Position numbers and translations under genes: made by a program. A model generated the notes under the pieces. That model saw nothing but the letters and a program-made list of their open reading frames with translations, was not told the DNA's origin and made no database searches. This document shows positions 19,197 through 26,996 of a stretch of 64,000 bases of DNA, piece after piece (positions within the stretch are counted from its first letter, which is position 1; every line of letters starts with the position of its first letter). The DNA is from Nitrospira sp. (GTDB taxonomy: Bacteria > Nitrospirota > Nitrospiria > Nitrospirales > Nitrospiraceae): positions 1 to 64,000 of the forward strand of contig JACOEM010000004.1 in assembly GCA_024998565.1 (NCBI GenBank). The letters run 5' to 3'.

Positions 19197-21449
19197 ATGA
19201 AAGAGCAAGATCAAATCGATCAGGAGTATCGTGTCGAAGCCGCCGAAATCGCCCGTCCGGGCATAGAGCCCCTCATCCCGATCCTGCCCTGGCCGCCACG
19301 TCTCCGCGTGAGCGGGTTGTATGCCGCATCCAGGATCGTGACGCCCCCCATCCCGGCGCCCGGCCCCCTGCCGATTCAGCCCGTTCCACTCGCTCAGCCG
19401 ATGCCGGGCATCGCGCCGACAGCAGCCGGTCCGTGGCAAATTGAGGAACTGCTGCCCTGGGGCTTTCTTCGCGAAGAGCTGCGCCTCGATGTGGACGGGC
19501 GCTATCCGCAGATGATGGCCAGCGGAACGCTCTATGGCGTGTTGGCCAAACGTGTGCACTGGATTGCCCGTCTCACCGCATCCGGGCCGAATGCCTGGAC
19601 CGGCTCAATCTGGTTCAAGGATGGCGATGTCGCCAGCTTCCCCTACACGATGGTCGAGATCACGACGACGGCAACCTTTCTCTCCAGCCAGCGCAAGGCC
19701 GTTGTCCGGTTCTCAGGCGGGGGCACGTCGGTTCGGACGAGAACGTTGGCCTTCAAGTCTCCGTACTTCAGGCAGGTGGAATTCGAGTTCGACTGCGCCA
19801 CCGGCGTCACCGCGACCACGCACATCGGCACCCATGACCATCCGAATCGTCCGGCCACATTGCCGGGCGAGACGCTCTCGATCGAGGAGGTCTACCGAAG
19901 GGTCGGGTTCGATGTGCGGAAGTCCGGCAGCGACAGCATCGTTCCCATCGGCGATGCGGGTACGAATGCGCGTTGGAGCGACAACGAAATGCACGATGCG
20001 ATGCAGGTGTACTGGTCGCGATTTGCCGGCAAGGCGCAGTGGTCTCTGTGGGTGTTCTTTGCCCGGTTGCACGAGCAGGGCACGAGCCTGGGCGGCATCA
20101 TGTTCGACGACATCGGGCCGAATCATCGCCAGGGGACGGCGATTTTTAACGAGTCGTTCATCTCTACGGCGCCGAGCGGTGATGCCAATCCGGTCGCGTG
20201 GGCCCAGCGGATGCGGTTCTGGACGGCGTGCCATGAAATGGGACACGCCTTCAATCTGGCGCATTCGTGGCAGAAGCAACACCCGCCGGACTGGGGCACC
20301 CCGTGGATTCCTTTGGCGAACGAACCGGAAGCCCGCAGCTTCATGAACTACCCGTACAACGTGTCCGGCGGGCAGACGGCGTTTTTTTCCGACTTCGCCT
20401 ATCGGTTCAGCGACAACGAGTTGGTATTCATGCGCCACGCGCCGGAGCGGTTTGTGCAGATGGGGAATGCCGATTGGTTCGATCACCATGGATTCGAGCA
20501 GGCGAGCGCTTCACCGGAGCCCGCGTTGAAGCTCAACCTTCGCGTCGATCGCGCCCAAGCCACCTATCAATTCCTTGAACCGGTTGTGCTTGAGCTCAAG
20601 CTGACCAACATCGGTTCGCGTCCACTGGTGCTGGAAAAGGAATTGCTGTCCATGACGGATCACATGACCGTCATCGTCAAGAAGCGGGACAAGCCGGCCC
20701 GGCAGTACCTGCCCTTTGCGCGCTATTGCCACGACATGCAGGCTCAGGTGGTGATGCCCGGGGAATTTGTGACCGATTCGCTCTTTATCTCTGTCGGGCG
20801 GAACGGCTGGGATATCGCGGAGCCGGGATATTACACGATCCAGATCGCGCTCCATATGGAGACGGAGGATATTGTCTCTGAGGCCCTGACCATCCGTGTC
20901 GCTCCTCCACGGGGCTACGACGAAGAATTTCTTGCGCAGGACTTCTTCTCTGATGACGTCGGACGCATCCTCAATTTCGACGGCAGCGCCATACTCCGTC
21001 GAGGGAACGATACGCTCAGGGAGGTGAGTGACCGGTTCGGCGATCGTGCGGTGGCCAATCATGCGCGTGTGGCCCTGGCTGCGCCGTTGGCCAGGGACTA
21101 CAAGGTGCTCGACATGGGCGATCGGATGGGGGAGATGGCGTCTGCAAAGGAGGCCGGAGGCCGTCTCCGTCGCGCCGCCCCCCGTATTGAGGAGGCACGG
21201 CAGCTCTATACGAGCGCTCTGCTTGAGAAGAAAGATCAGGCGATCGCGACCTTGGGACGGACCGACTATGAATATTATCTGGGCCGGTTCAGAGAGTCAT
21301 TGATGGAGCATGGAGCGGTGTTGAAGAAAGAGCCGCGGGACGTCAAACGAGACGCCAAGCGCGAAAAGAACGGTGACATCGAGCACACGATGAGAGTGAT
21401 TAAGGAGGCACTCTCCAGCCTCAAGGATCTAGAGCCGGTCTCTCGTTAA
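19197..21449 (+). CDS. Metzincin-like zinc metallopeptidase
   Basis: The 750-residue protein has the extended zinc motif HEMGHAFNLAH (H346, E347, H350, H356; Asn replaces the usual Gly). A Met-turn-like SFMNYP follows, with M383, which together indicate a metzincin-type endopeptidase. The N-terminus is proline-rich, without a clear signal peptide. Residues about 110-230 look like a beta domain, residues about 450-570 a second beta sandwich (LNLRVDRAQATYQFLEPVVLELKLTNIG), and the rest is helical and charged. AGGAGGT precedes ATG 19197. A strong hairpin follows the gene. Substrate and cellular site are unknown; absence of an export signal is unusual for the class. Confidence 0.8.
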   Translation: MKEQDQIDQEYRVEAAEIARPGIEPLIPILPWPPRLRVSGLYAASRIVTPPIPAPGPLPIQPVPLAQPMPGIAPTAAGPWQIEELLPWGFLREELRLDVDGRYPQMMASGTLYGVLAKRVHWIARLTASGPNAWTGSIWFKDGDVASFPYTMVEITTTATFLSSQRKAVVRFSGGGTSVRTRTLAFKSPYFRQVEFEFDCATGVTATTHIGTHDHPNRPATLPGETLSIEEVYRRVGFDVRKSGSDSIVPIGDAGTNARWSDNEMHDAMQVYWSRFAGKAQWSLWVFFARLHEQGTSLGGIMFDDIGPNHRQGTAIFNESFISTAPSGDANPVAWAQRMRFWTACHEMGHAFNLAHSWQKQHPPDWGTPWIPLANEPEARSFMNYPYNVSGGQTAFFSDFAYRFSDNELVFMRHAPERFVQMGNADWFDHHGFEQASASPEPALKLNLRVDRAQATYQFLEPVVLELKLTNIGSRPLVLEKELLSMTDHMTVIVKKRDKPARQYLPFARYCHDMQAQVVMPGEFVTDSLFISVGRNGWDIAEPGYYTIQIALHMETEDIVSEALTIRVAPPRGYDEEFLAQDFFSDDVGRILNFDGSAILRRGNDTLREVSDRFGDRAVANHARVALAAPLARDYKVLDMGDRMGEMASAKEAGGRLRRAAPRIEEARQLYTSALLEKKDQAIATLGRTDYEYYLGRFRESLMEHGAVLKKEPRDVKRDAKREKNGDIEHTMRVIKEALSSLKDLEPVSR

Positions 21450-21471
21450 GCCGGCAAGGGCGGTGGAGAAG

Positions 21472-21501
21472 GCGGGCCGATGCGGGGAGGCATCGGCCCG
21501 C
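21472..21501 (+). terminator. Perfect 12-bp hairpin after the metallopeptidase gene
   Basis: GCGGGCCGATGC and GCATCGGCCCGC flank a six-base loop 22 bases after the stop codon. There is no T run, so it may be a weak or factor-assisted terminator. It lies between convergent genes. Confidence 0.6.
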
Positions 21502-21555
21502 TGACTGTGAGCGTCTAGGGGGGTACGGCGCGGCCTAGACAGAGAGTTGCTCGGC

Positions 21556-21912
21556 CTAAACCGAGAGGGCCAGGTGATAGACGCAAAATTGTTCGTCCCG
21601 CTTCCAGCCAGCGGAGCGGTAGAGCGCCTGGGCGGCGTCGTTTGTGAGCGCAGTTGAGAGCGAGAGGCGCACCGCACCGAGTGACACTGCAAAGGTGGCA
21701 GCAGCCGACAACAGCGAAAAGGCAACGCGGGTTCTCCGGGCCTGCTCCTGCACGAAAAGATCGTTGAGGATAAAAATCCGGGCCAGCGACACGGACGAGA
21801 AGCTCGGATAGAGCTGTGCGAAACCGATCGCCGTATCTCCCTCATGCGCAATGAACAGCGTGGACTCTTTGTTCGCACAACGGGCAAGCAGGAACGCCCG
21901 CGCGGCAGCCAC
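21556..21912 (-). CDS. GNAT-family N-acetyltransferase, start codon unclear
   Basis: The 118 residues from GTG 21912 include the GNAT acetyl-CoA region (ARIFILNDLFVQEQARRTRVAFSLL), with Arg-rich loop, and the ending ALYRSAGWKRDEQFCVYHL. Codons upstream in the same frame up to about 21996 read IRQATIDDVEQLVPLFDAYR, the normal beginning of such a protein. The position where an initiating Met is expected reads His-Thr-Ile, and no ATG, GTG or TTG occurs in frame. A GGAG lies at about 22014. Either a rare start codon is used, or the gene has lost its start and only the shortened form can be made. A repeat element begins at 22042. Confidence 0.6.
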   Translation of the reverse strand: MAAARAFLLARCANKESTLFIAHEGDTAIGFAQLYPSFSSVSLARIFILNDLFVQEQARRTRVAFSLLSAAATFAVSLGAVRLSLSTALTNDAAQALYRSAGWKRDEQFCVYHLALSV

Positions 21913-22041
21913 ATCGCTGGTCCGACCGTAAAACTGACGATAGGCGTCGAAGAGTGGAACGAGTTGTTCGACATCATCGATGGTGGCTTGTCTGATGGTA
22001 TGTGTCGTAGATCTCCGGCGGGCATTGTGGGCAGCCTGCTA

Positions 22042-22216
22042 GCCCGGATTATTCATGAATGCCGTCGCGAGGCGTTCGAGACGGAAGCCCGCCGAGGCTG
22101 CTCACACGTGAGGCAGACACAGGCGTACTCGCAGTCCGTCGAGGAGGCCGAACGAGAACAGCCTCGCCGGGCGAGAGGATCGGGCGCCGGAGCGGGTATT
22201 CATGAATAGTTCGGGC
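22042..22216 (-). repeat. Palindromic element with 22-bp terminal inverted repeats
   Basis: Left end GCCCGGATTATTCATGAATGCC (22042-22063) pairs with right end GGTATTCATGAATAGTTCGGGC (22195-22216), with 18 or so of 22 positions matching. On the minus strand the interior contains GTTCTCG, GAGTACGCCTG and GCAGCCTCGGCGGG, echoing the order of blocks in copies A-C. No ORF; MITE- or REP-like. It abuts the stop codon of the next gene. Confidence 0.65.
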
Positions 22217-22497
22217 TAGAGGACGCCTCGTTCGATCTCTTCCAGATAGAGAAAGTCCGGTGCTTTCACTCCGGCAGCTCGCCTCAATTCGACCAATTCC
22301 GGGGACTCGAAGAAGCGCCGGGCGTTCTCCAAGCTAGACCAGGCCGAGAAGTGAACAATGCTATTCGCATCTTGGTCGTGGCGCAGGAGCTGGTAGCTGA
22401 TTTCTCCGGCACGTTTCCGCAGATCCGCCGCGCCATCGAACACAGCTTTCCAGGCGGGGTAGGCTTCGACTTCGTGAATAATCAACACGTGGGGCAT
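22216..22497 (-). CDS. Small ABM/Dabb-like (ferredoxin-fold) protein
   Basis: The 93-residue protein begins MPHVLIIHEVEAYPAWKAVFDGAA, continues SYQLLRHDQDANSIVHFSAWSSLENARRFFES and ends with a PDFLYLEE strand. This alternating strand-helix pattern is typical of small dimeric alpha/beta-barrel proteins such as antibiotic biosynthesis monooxygenase-like domains. Activity cannot be predicted. Its stop codon overlaps the right end of the repeat at 22042-22216. It is cytosolic and without clear operon partners. Confidence 0.7.
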   Translation of the reverse strand: MPHVLIIHEVEAYPAWKAVFDGAADLRKRAGEISYQLLRHDQDANSIVHFSAWSSLENARRFFESPELVELRRAAGVKAPDFLYLEEIERGVL

Positions 22498-22772
22498 GTG
22501 AACTCCACAATGAGTGGTGCGGCCTAGTGTACTGCAAAGGCAGAGGGGGATTCATCACGATGGACGCCAGGGGGCCACGATGAAGAGGCTGTCGGAGCTG
22601 CTGGTTTTGGACGGGGGAGAGTGGTGGACCGATACCCGTAATCGGTGTCCCACTTGGCGGGCGACGCGTTCATCGTCGGGAGTATGAACGCGCCGCCGAG
22701 CGACAGGCTAAAGAAGCCGATCGTGCCTATTGGGCCGGCTTGTCCTCTGATTCGACACGCTTGTTTCTTCGG
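22498..22772. other. Gene-poor stretch, possible decayed coding sequence
   Basis: Around 22670-22740 a plus-strand frame reads RREYERAAERQAKEADRAYW, helix-like, but it has no start and shifts frame upstream. I cannot identify it and treat it only as a possible remnant. Confidence 0.2.
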
Positions 22773-23102
22773 CTAGGTTCTTCGCTTGAGCATGTCCGCG
22801 AGATGGGCGAAGGGCGTGAAGGTCGAAGGTTGATCTTGCTTCCGCCGCGGCGGCGATTCATCCGACGCATCAGCTGCTTGATACCGCTGGTGCTCATTGT
22901 CGTGGCAGTAGAGACAGAGCAACTCCCAGTTGCTCCCGTCGGGCGGATTGTTGTCGTGGTTGTGGTCCTTGTGATGGACGGTGAGCTGGCTCAGCTTCTT
23001 GCCGTCAAATTCACGCCCGCAGTGCGCGCAGATCCAAGGAAATAATTTGAGTGCGCGTTCTCGAAGATTGTGGTCGCGCTGAGACTGGTTGCTCCGTGCC
23101 AT
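22773..23102 (-). CDS. HNH nuclease family protein, YajD-like
   Basis: The 109-residue protein carries a complete HNH zinc-nuclease unit: CAHCGREF, then the catalytic TVHHKDHNHDNNPPDG, then NWELLCLYCHDNEH. This is the layout of YajD-type proteins. The start ATG 23102 is preceded by GGAGG; a longer frame from 23174 lacks a site. The C-terminal 30 residues are polar. These proteins are common single-gene nucleases of unclear role, sometimes linked to defence or DNA repair. It lies in the accessory segment next to a toxin-antitoxin pair. Confidence 0.85.
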   Translation of the reverse strand: MARSNQSQRDHNLRERALKLFPWICAHCGREFDGKKLSQLTVHHKDHNHDNNPPDGSNWELLCLYCHDNEHQRYQAADASDESPPRRKQDQPSTFTPFAHLADMLKRRT

Positions 23103-23201
23103 GCGAGCCTCCGTGGGGAAAGGCGACTCGGCGCAAGGATATTTTACTGCAAGTCTTGTATTTAAGATCGCCACGCGGCGGGAGATGATGCCCCCTGTTT
23201 C

Positions 23202-23522
23202 TCAGCTCGCTTTCGCGGTTACGCGCAATTTGACGTGAGCCTTCTTCTGGAGCGCGCTCAAGATGCTGAAGAAGTTGTCTGTGCTTGGATTCCCACGCGG
23301 GGCCAACATCCGATGCAAGCTTTTGCTCGGCTTCTTGAGCGTCAGGGCTAACTCCTCAAACCCGATGGTGGCATTGACCAGGTCACGGAGGATAGCCTTG
23401 CCCACGGTGGGATCGCCGGCGAGATAGGCGTTAAGCGCCGCTGTAAACAGTGCCTCACGAAAGCGCGGATCACGCTCTGCTCGGGCCGTTACCGTATTTC
23501 TAAACTCTCGTGTGAGTGCCAT
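23202..23522 (-). CDS. Antitoxin, HigA-like addiction-module antidote
   Basis: A 106-residue protein of the putative addiction-module antidote family. It has an N-terminal helical segment (DPRFREALFTAALNAYLAGDPTVGKAILRDLVNATIGFEELA) and an HTH-like part with LKKPSKSLHRMLAPRGNPSTDNFF, a hallmark of that family. It would neutralise the RelE/HigB-like toxin encoded just upstream and repress the operon. The order toxin first, antitoxin second, 18 bases apart, is typical for HigBA-type pairs. The toxin gene is interrupted here, so the antitoxin may be a leftover. Confidence 0.85.
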   Translation of the reverse strand: MALTREFRNTVTARAERDPRFREALFTAALNAYLAGDPTVGKAILRDLVNATIGFEELALTLKKPSKSLHRMLAPRGNPSTDNFFSILSALQKKAHVKLRVTAKAS

Positions 23523-23540
23523 AGATTCTCCCGTTCCCTG

Positions 23541-23879
23541 TTACGTCTTCTTGGTGTCCTTACGACGACGGTAGTCTGCCCAGCGTTCTCTTGCCGTCTC
23601 GATCGCTTGTTGCTGGCGCTGCTTTGTGCTGCCACCCCGCAGGATCGCGAGGTGGTCGCCGTCCTTGCCGAAATAGATGCGATATCCCGGCCCAGCATCG
23701 ATCTTGTGCTCGAAGACTCCAGTCCCCACTCCCTTCACGTTCGACTAGTTCCCGGCAGCTAACTGATAGAGCGCTGCTGCAACTTTTGCTGAAGCGACAG
23801 CTGAGAGGCCTCCGAGCCATGCGGCAAAAGGCGACCGAGACCTGTGGTCAAGATATTCGAGTATGCGTACCTCGGACAT
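23541..23879 (-). pseudogene. RelE/HigB-like toxin gene with in-frame amber codon
   Basis: Reading from ATG 23879 the frame gives a normal 112-residue addiction-module killer protein: MSEVRILEYLDHRSRSPF, then WLGGL, then LYQLAAGN. Codon 45 is TAG (23745-23747). After it the same frame continues SNVKGVGTGVFEHKI, then GPGYRIYFGKDGDHLAILRGG, with the family's GPGYR-YF and ILR/L-GG motifs. Only the last 65 residues are open from a GTG after the stop. Because both halves match the family in the same frame, a single nonsense mutation is the simplest explanation. It could also be a sequencing error or be read through. Confidence 0.8.
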
Positions 23880-23883
23880 GGAA

Positions 23884-23905
23884 ATAGTAACGCATATGTT
23901 ACTAT
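23884..23905. promoter_or_regulatory. Operator-like inverted repeat before the toxin gene
   Basis: ATAGTAAC-gcatat-GTTACTAT, perfect 8-bp arms, four bases upstream of the toxin ATG on the minus strand. Toxin-antitoxin operons are usually autorepressed through such a palindrome, so this is the probable antitoxin-binding site. Confidence 0.65.
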
Positions 23906-24336
23906 TGTTGCGAGGGGGTATGCAATCGAATTACCGTGAGGGTAGGGGGCGGTTTGGTCAGGTTGCCATGTGGTGAGGTGTCTCACATTTACGGAAATGC
24001 TCGATGCTCAATGCGGAATGTCGGATGGGGTGAGCATGTAACGAAGCCCCCAAAAGCGTCATATACCATGATATGTGTGACTGCAAGACCTGACCGGCCT
24101 TCTGCGCACTTGGGTTTCTTTTCTCCTCAGGCACTTAGTCAGAAAATGGTGTCAGGAATCATTTCCTGATCCGGATCCGTATGAGCCCCCGTGATAAGTG
24201 GCCAGTAGTTGCAATTCATTGAAGCAATAGCAACTCATGGCGTATTATTCGCGATCGGCAACGGTGTGTTGTAAGGACACGAACCGGCAGATCCAGTTCT
24301 TTGCGGATCGGCCTAAAGATAGTTAGAGATCACGGA
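23906..24336. other. AT-richer intergenic region with a short inverted repeat
   Basis: About 430 bases without a convincing ORF. TCAGGAA-tcat-TTCCTGA is a perfect dyad at 24152-24169. Near the end, at 24277-24329, a short imperfect hairpin (GGC-a-GATCC with GGATC-GGC) is followed by GTTAGAG at 24323, which resembles an integron recombination core just before the next gene. Confidence 0.35.
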
Positions 24337-25068
24337 ATGAAACCTCCTGAAGCATCTCCGCCTCTGTTTGACACATGTGTTCAAGACATTGAGGCTGCGT
24401 ACAAGAGACTGGGGCATAAACTTGGTTGGCGTTTCCTTAGCGTTTCTCGCGCTATCCTCGACAAGCCCGTGAGAATCGTCCTTGTCACAATCAACCCGGC
24501 AGGTAATTCGATTCCTAAGGATCATCCGTGGCCAAGCTCTGAGAACGGCTCCTCCTACATCGTGGAAAAGTGGGGGAACGCCATACCAGGAAGGTCAACC
24601 CTGCAAGTTCAAGTGCAAGAAATGTTTCGACTTCTCCGTGAGGCAATTGGATTTTCCGGATCACACGAGGAATTGCTGGCTCAGTCGCTCATATCCCATT
24701 TTGTGCCATTTCGTTCCCCGCGCTTCGATGACTTGCCACGGAAAGCAGAATCAGTCGAGGTTGGTAGGAAGCTTTGGAGCAATATCCTTCCGCATGCCAT
24801 GCCACGATTAGTGATTTGTCTGGGTCGTGTTGTTCAAAAAGAGCTGCGAGCGCTGATTCCTCAATGTCTTTGGGCAACTCATATCGGCTGCAGCAGCCAT
24901 CTCACGGGTTGGGGTAACACCACAGCGGACGTTGATAGCTACACGGCACCTCATGGGAGTGTACGATTGCTATATCTGCCTCATCTTTCAACTTGGACTC
25001 TTTTTACAAGCGGGAAGTCTCTCCCAAATATGTCGGCAATCCTGCAGGACGCAGCACATGACCTTTAA
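24337..25068 (+). CDS. Hypothetical protein, distant uracil-DNA-glycosylase-like pattern; possible gene cassette
   Basis: From ATG 24337 the protein has 243 residues; a TTG at 24301 would add 12. A strand followed by INPAGNSIPKDHPW resembles the first motif of the uracil-DNA glycosylase superfamily. ALIPQ-LWATHI, then LLYLPHLSTWTLF, could correspond to the later strand and the His motif, but the similarity is weak. Base composition is lower in GC than the neighbours. Its TAA stop overlaps a sequence with attC features, and a GTTAGAG lies 14 bases before the ATG, as expected for an integron gene cassette. Function unassigned. Confidence 0.6.
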   Translation: MKPPEASPPLFDTCVQDIEAAYKRLGHKLGWRFLSVSRAILDKPVRIVLVTINPAGNSIPKDHPWPSSENGSSYIVEKWGNAIPGRSTLQVQVQEMFRLLREAIGFSGSHEELLAQSLISHFVPFRSPRFDDLPRKAESVEVGRKLWSNILPHAMPRLVICLGRVVQKELRALIPQCLWATHIGCSSHLTGWGNTTADVDSYTAPHGSVRLLYLPHLSTWTLFTSGKSLPNMSAILQDAAHDL

Positions 25069-25154
25069 CAAGTGCATTAAGGCCGCTCCCTTCGGTCGCG
25101 CGACCGGCAAATCGCTATGCGCTTTGTCGCAGTCTTATGGCCACCGTTAGGCGT
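25063..25154 (+). other. Candidate integron attC site
   Basis: CTTTAAC overlaps the stop codon of the preceding gene, and the far end is GTTAGGC (25148-25154), matching the R' core GTTRRRY; the first box deviates from RYYYAAC at one position. Inside, CATTAAG (25074-25080) can pair with CTTATG near the 3' side with one unpaired base, and a CGGTCGCGCGACCG palindrome lies in the middle. Size about 90 bases. No integrase gene is in the window. Confidence 0.45.
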
Positions 25155-25568
25155 GTGAGCGATCTGGAACCCCCCATACCTTTGCGCAATCTTCTACGGT
25201 AGTGCCTGTCACGGCATTGTCCGCCCATCGACTGCATGAGTGGGTACCTGACTTGCCGCAGCATGCGGCCGTTGAGTTTCGGAGGCAACGGCGAAGCCTG
25301 TCCTGTGTGAGCCGGTTACCGGCGAGTTGACAGGCTTCGAACAGGCAAGGCTTAATCTGGTGCTCATGCAGGCGTCTGTGGCGCACCAATCCCCTGCCGG
25401 CGCTGTCCTCGTTCCCTCAAGCCTGGCCCCTTCGGCCCATCTCTGCAATCCTTCCTAGGCCCTCTTCTCAGCGGCGGTTTCATTGATTGTGCGGGAAGGG
25501 GTGTCGTAGAATCAGACAGTGTAAGTTCCCTCGTGGTATAGTTTTTTCAATCAACCGAAAGGCTGCAG
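25155..25568. other. Gene-poor stretch before nadA
   Basis: About 400 bases in which I see no supportable gene. A minus-strand frame of 80 codons (25147-25389) has an unlikely composition. A TATAGT at 25537-25542 could be the -10 of the nadA promoter, without a good -35. Confidence 0.4.
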
Positions 25569-26672
25569 GTGAAAACGGTCGCCACGCTTCCCCGTCCCAT
25601 TACCGACTATCAATCCTTGTCTGCCGAAGAACTCTTCGAACGGACTCGCGCGGCCAAACGGACGCTGGGTGACCGGGTGATGATCCTCGGCCATAATTAT
25701 CAACGCGATGAAGTGATTCAGCATGCCGATTTCCGCGGCGACTCCCTGATTCTCGCGCAGGTGGCCGAGCAGCGTTCCGATCGGCCCTATGTCGTGTTTT
25801 GCGGCGTGCACTTCATGGCGGAGACCGCCGATGTGTTGAGCCGGTCCAATCAAACGGTCATTCTCCCCGACATGGCGGCAGGCTGTTCCATGGCTGACAT
25901 GGCGGCGATCGAGCAGGTCGAACAGTGCTGGGATGCGCTCGGGCGGGTGGTGCCAGTCGAAGAAACGGTGATGCCGGCGGTGTATGTGAACTCCGCCGCG
26001 ATCTTGAAAGCGTTCTGCGGCGAACATGGCGGGCTGACCTGCACCTCGTCCAATGCGCGGAAAGTCATCGAATGGAGCTGGGCGAGGCGCGAGAAGATCC
26101 TGTTTTTCCCCGATGAGCATCTGGGGCGGAACACGGCCAACAAGATGGGCATTCCTCGCGAGCAAATGATTGTCTGGGATCCCTTCATGCCGCGAGGCGG
26201 CAATTCGGTGGAGGCGATCAAGCGGGCGAAGCTGATTCTGTGGAAGGGCCATTGCAGCGTCCACCAGATGTTTCAGCCGTCGCACGTGGACTATTTCCGC
26301 AAGCAGTACCCGGACGTGAAGGTCATCGTCCATCCCGAATGCCATGAGGATGTGGTGAACAAGGCAGATTTGGTGGGCTCGACGGAGTACATCATCCGCA
26401 CCATTACGGCGGCGCCGGCGGGCACCACCTGGGCGGTTGGTACCGAACTGAACCTGGTCAATCGCCTGAAGCATGAGCAGACCGATAAGAAGGTGTTTTT
26501 CCTCTCCTCGACCGTCTGCCAATGCGCGACCATGTACCGGATCGATGCCCCGCATCTCTGCTGGGCGCTGGAAAACCTTGCCGACGGCCATGTCGTGAAC
26601 CGGATTGTGGTCCCGGATGACGAAAAGCAGTGGGCGAAGGTGGCGTTGGACCGCATGATGGCCCTCAGTTAG
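25569..26672 (+). CDS. nadA: Quinolinate synthase NadA
   Basis: The 367-residue enzyme condenses iminoaspartate with dihydroxyacetone phosphate to quinolinate in NAD synthesis, using a 4Fe-4S cluster. Three conserved cysteines are in place: AGCSMADMA, HPECHED and TVCQCATM. HNYQRDEV near residue 42 and CTSSNARKV also fit. The length matches the long type of NadA. The start is GTG 25569, six bases after AAAGG. No nadB or nadC is adjacent; nadD, acting later in the pathway, is at 47.8 kb on the other strand. Confidence 0.95.
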   Translation: MKTVATLPRPITDYQSLSAEELFERTRAAKRTLGDRVMILGHNYQRDEVIQHADFRGDSLILAQVAEQRSDRPYVVFCGVHFMAETADVLSRSNQTVILPDMAAGCSMADMAAIEQVEQCWDALGRVVPVEETVMPAVYVNSAAILKAFCGEHGGLTCTSSNARKVIEWSWARREKILFFPDEHLGRNTANKMGIPREQMIVWDPFMPRGGNSVEAIKRAKLILWKGHCSVHQMFQPSHVDYFRKQYPDVKVIVHPECHEDVVNKADLVGSTEYIIRTITAAPAGTTWAVGTELNLVNRLKHEQTDKKVFFLSSTVCQCATMYRIDAPHLCWALENLADGHVVNRIVVPDDEKQWAKVALDRMMALS

Positions 26673-26796
26673 CAGGATCGTGAAAAGCGCCTCCGGCGGC
26701 GTTCTCGCGTCGCTCGCATGTTCAACGTACCGCTAAAGGTACGCCTCACATGCTCCCTCGCTGCGGCCTTGCCGGAAGACGCTTTTGACGATCCTG
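26673..26796 (+). repeat. Palindromic dispersed repeat, copy C
   Basis: Ends CAGGATCGTGAAAAGCG and CGCTTTTGACGATCCTG pair at 16 of 17 positions. The interior has GGCGTTCTCGCG, TTCAACGTACC-N6-GGTACGCCTC and CTGCGGCCTTGCCGGAA, the same blocks as copies A and B. It lies between nadA and ileS, one base after the nadA stop. The following 200 bases to ileS hold only a possible -10 TATAGT at 26938. Confidence 0.8.
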
Positions 26797-26996
26797 CCCA
26801 TGTCAGATCTCCGCATACCGCGTTCGCTTCCCCGTTTAGCGTTCATGAAGAGCCAAAAGCACGACAGTATTTGAGTCAATCAGGGCTTGATAGGTTTCCC
26901 CCCATAACAAACCACTGGTTCCTCTCGCCTCGTTTCGGTATAGTCCTCTCTTTACGCGCACTTCATGACTCTTTTGTCCCTCAGATAGATCATCCT

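Noticed and set aside
25147-25389. 80-codon frame on the minus strand
   Set aside because: Composition looks like random frame and it overlaps the attC-like end; no ribosome site.
25551-26591. 346-codon open frame on the minus strand
   Set aside because: Antisense to nadA, which is certain; composition rich in His, Arg and Pro and no family match.
26718-26996. N-terminal extension of ileS
   Set aside because: Runs through the palindromic repeat; IleS homologues begin at the ATG at 26997.
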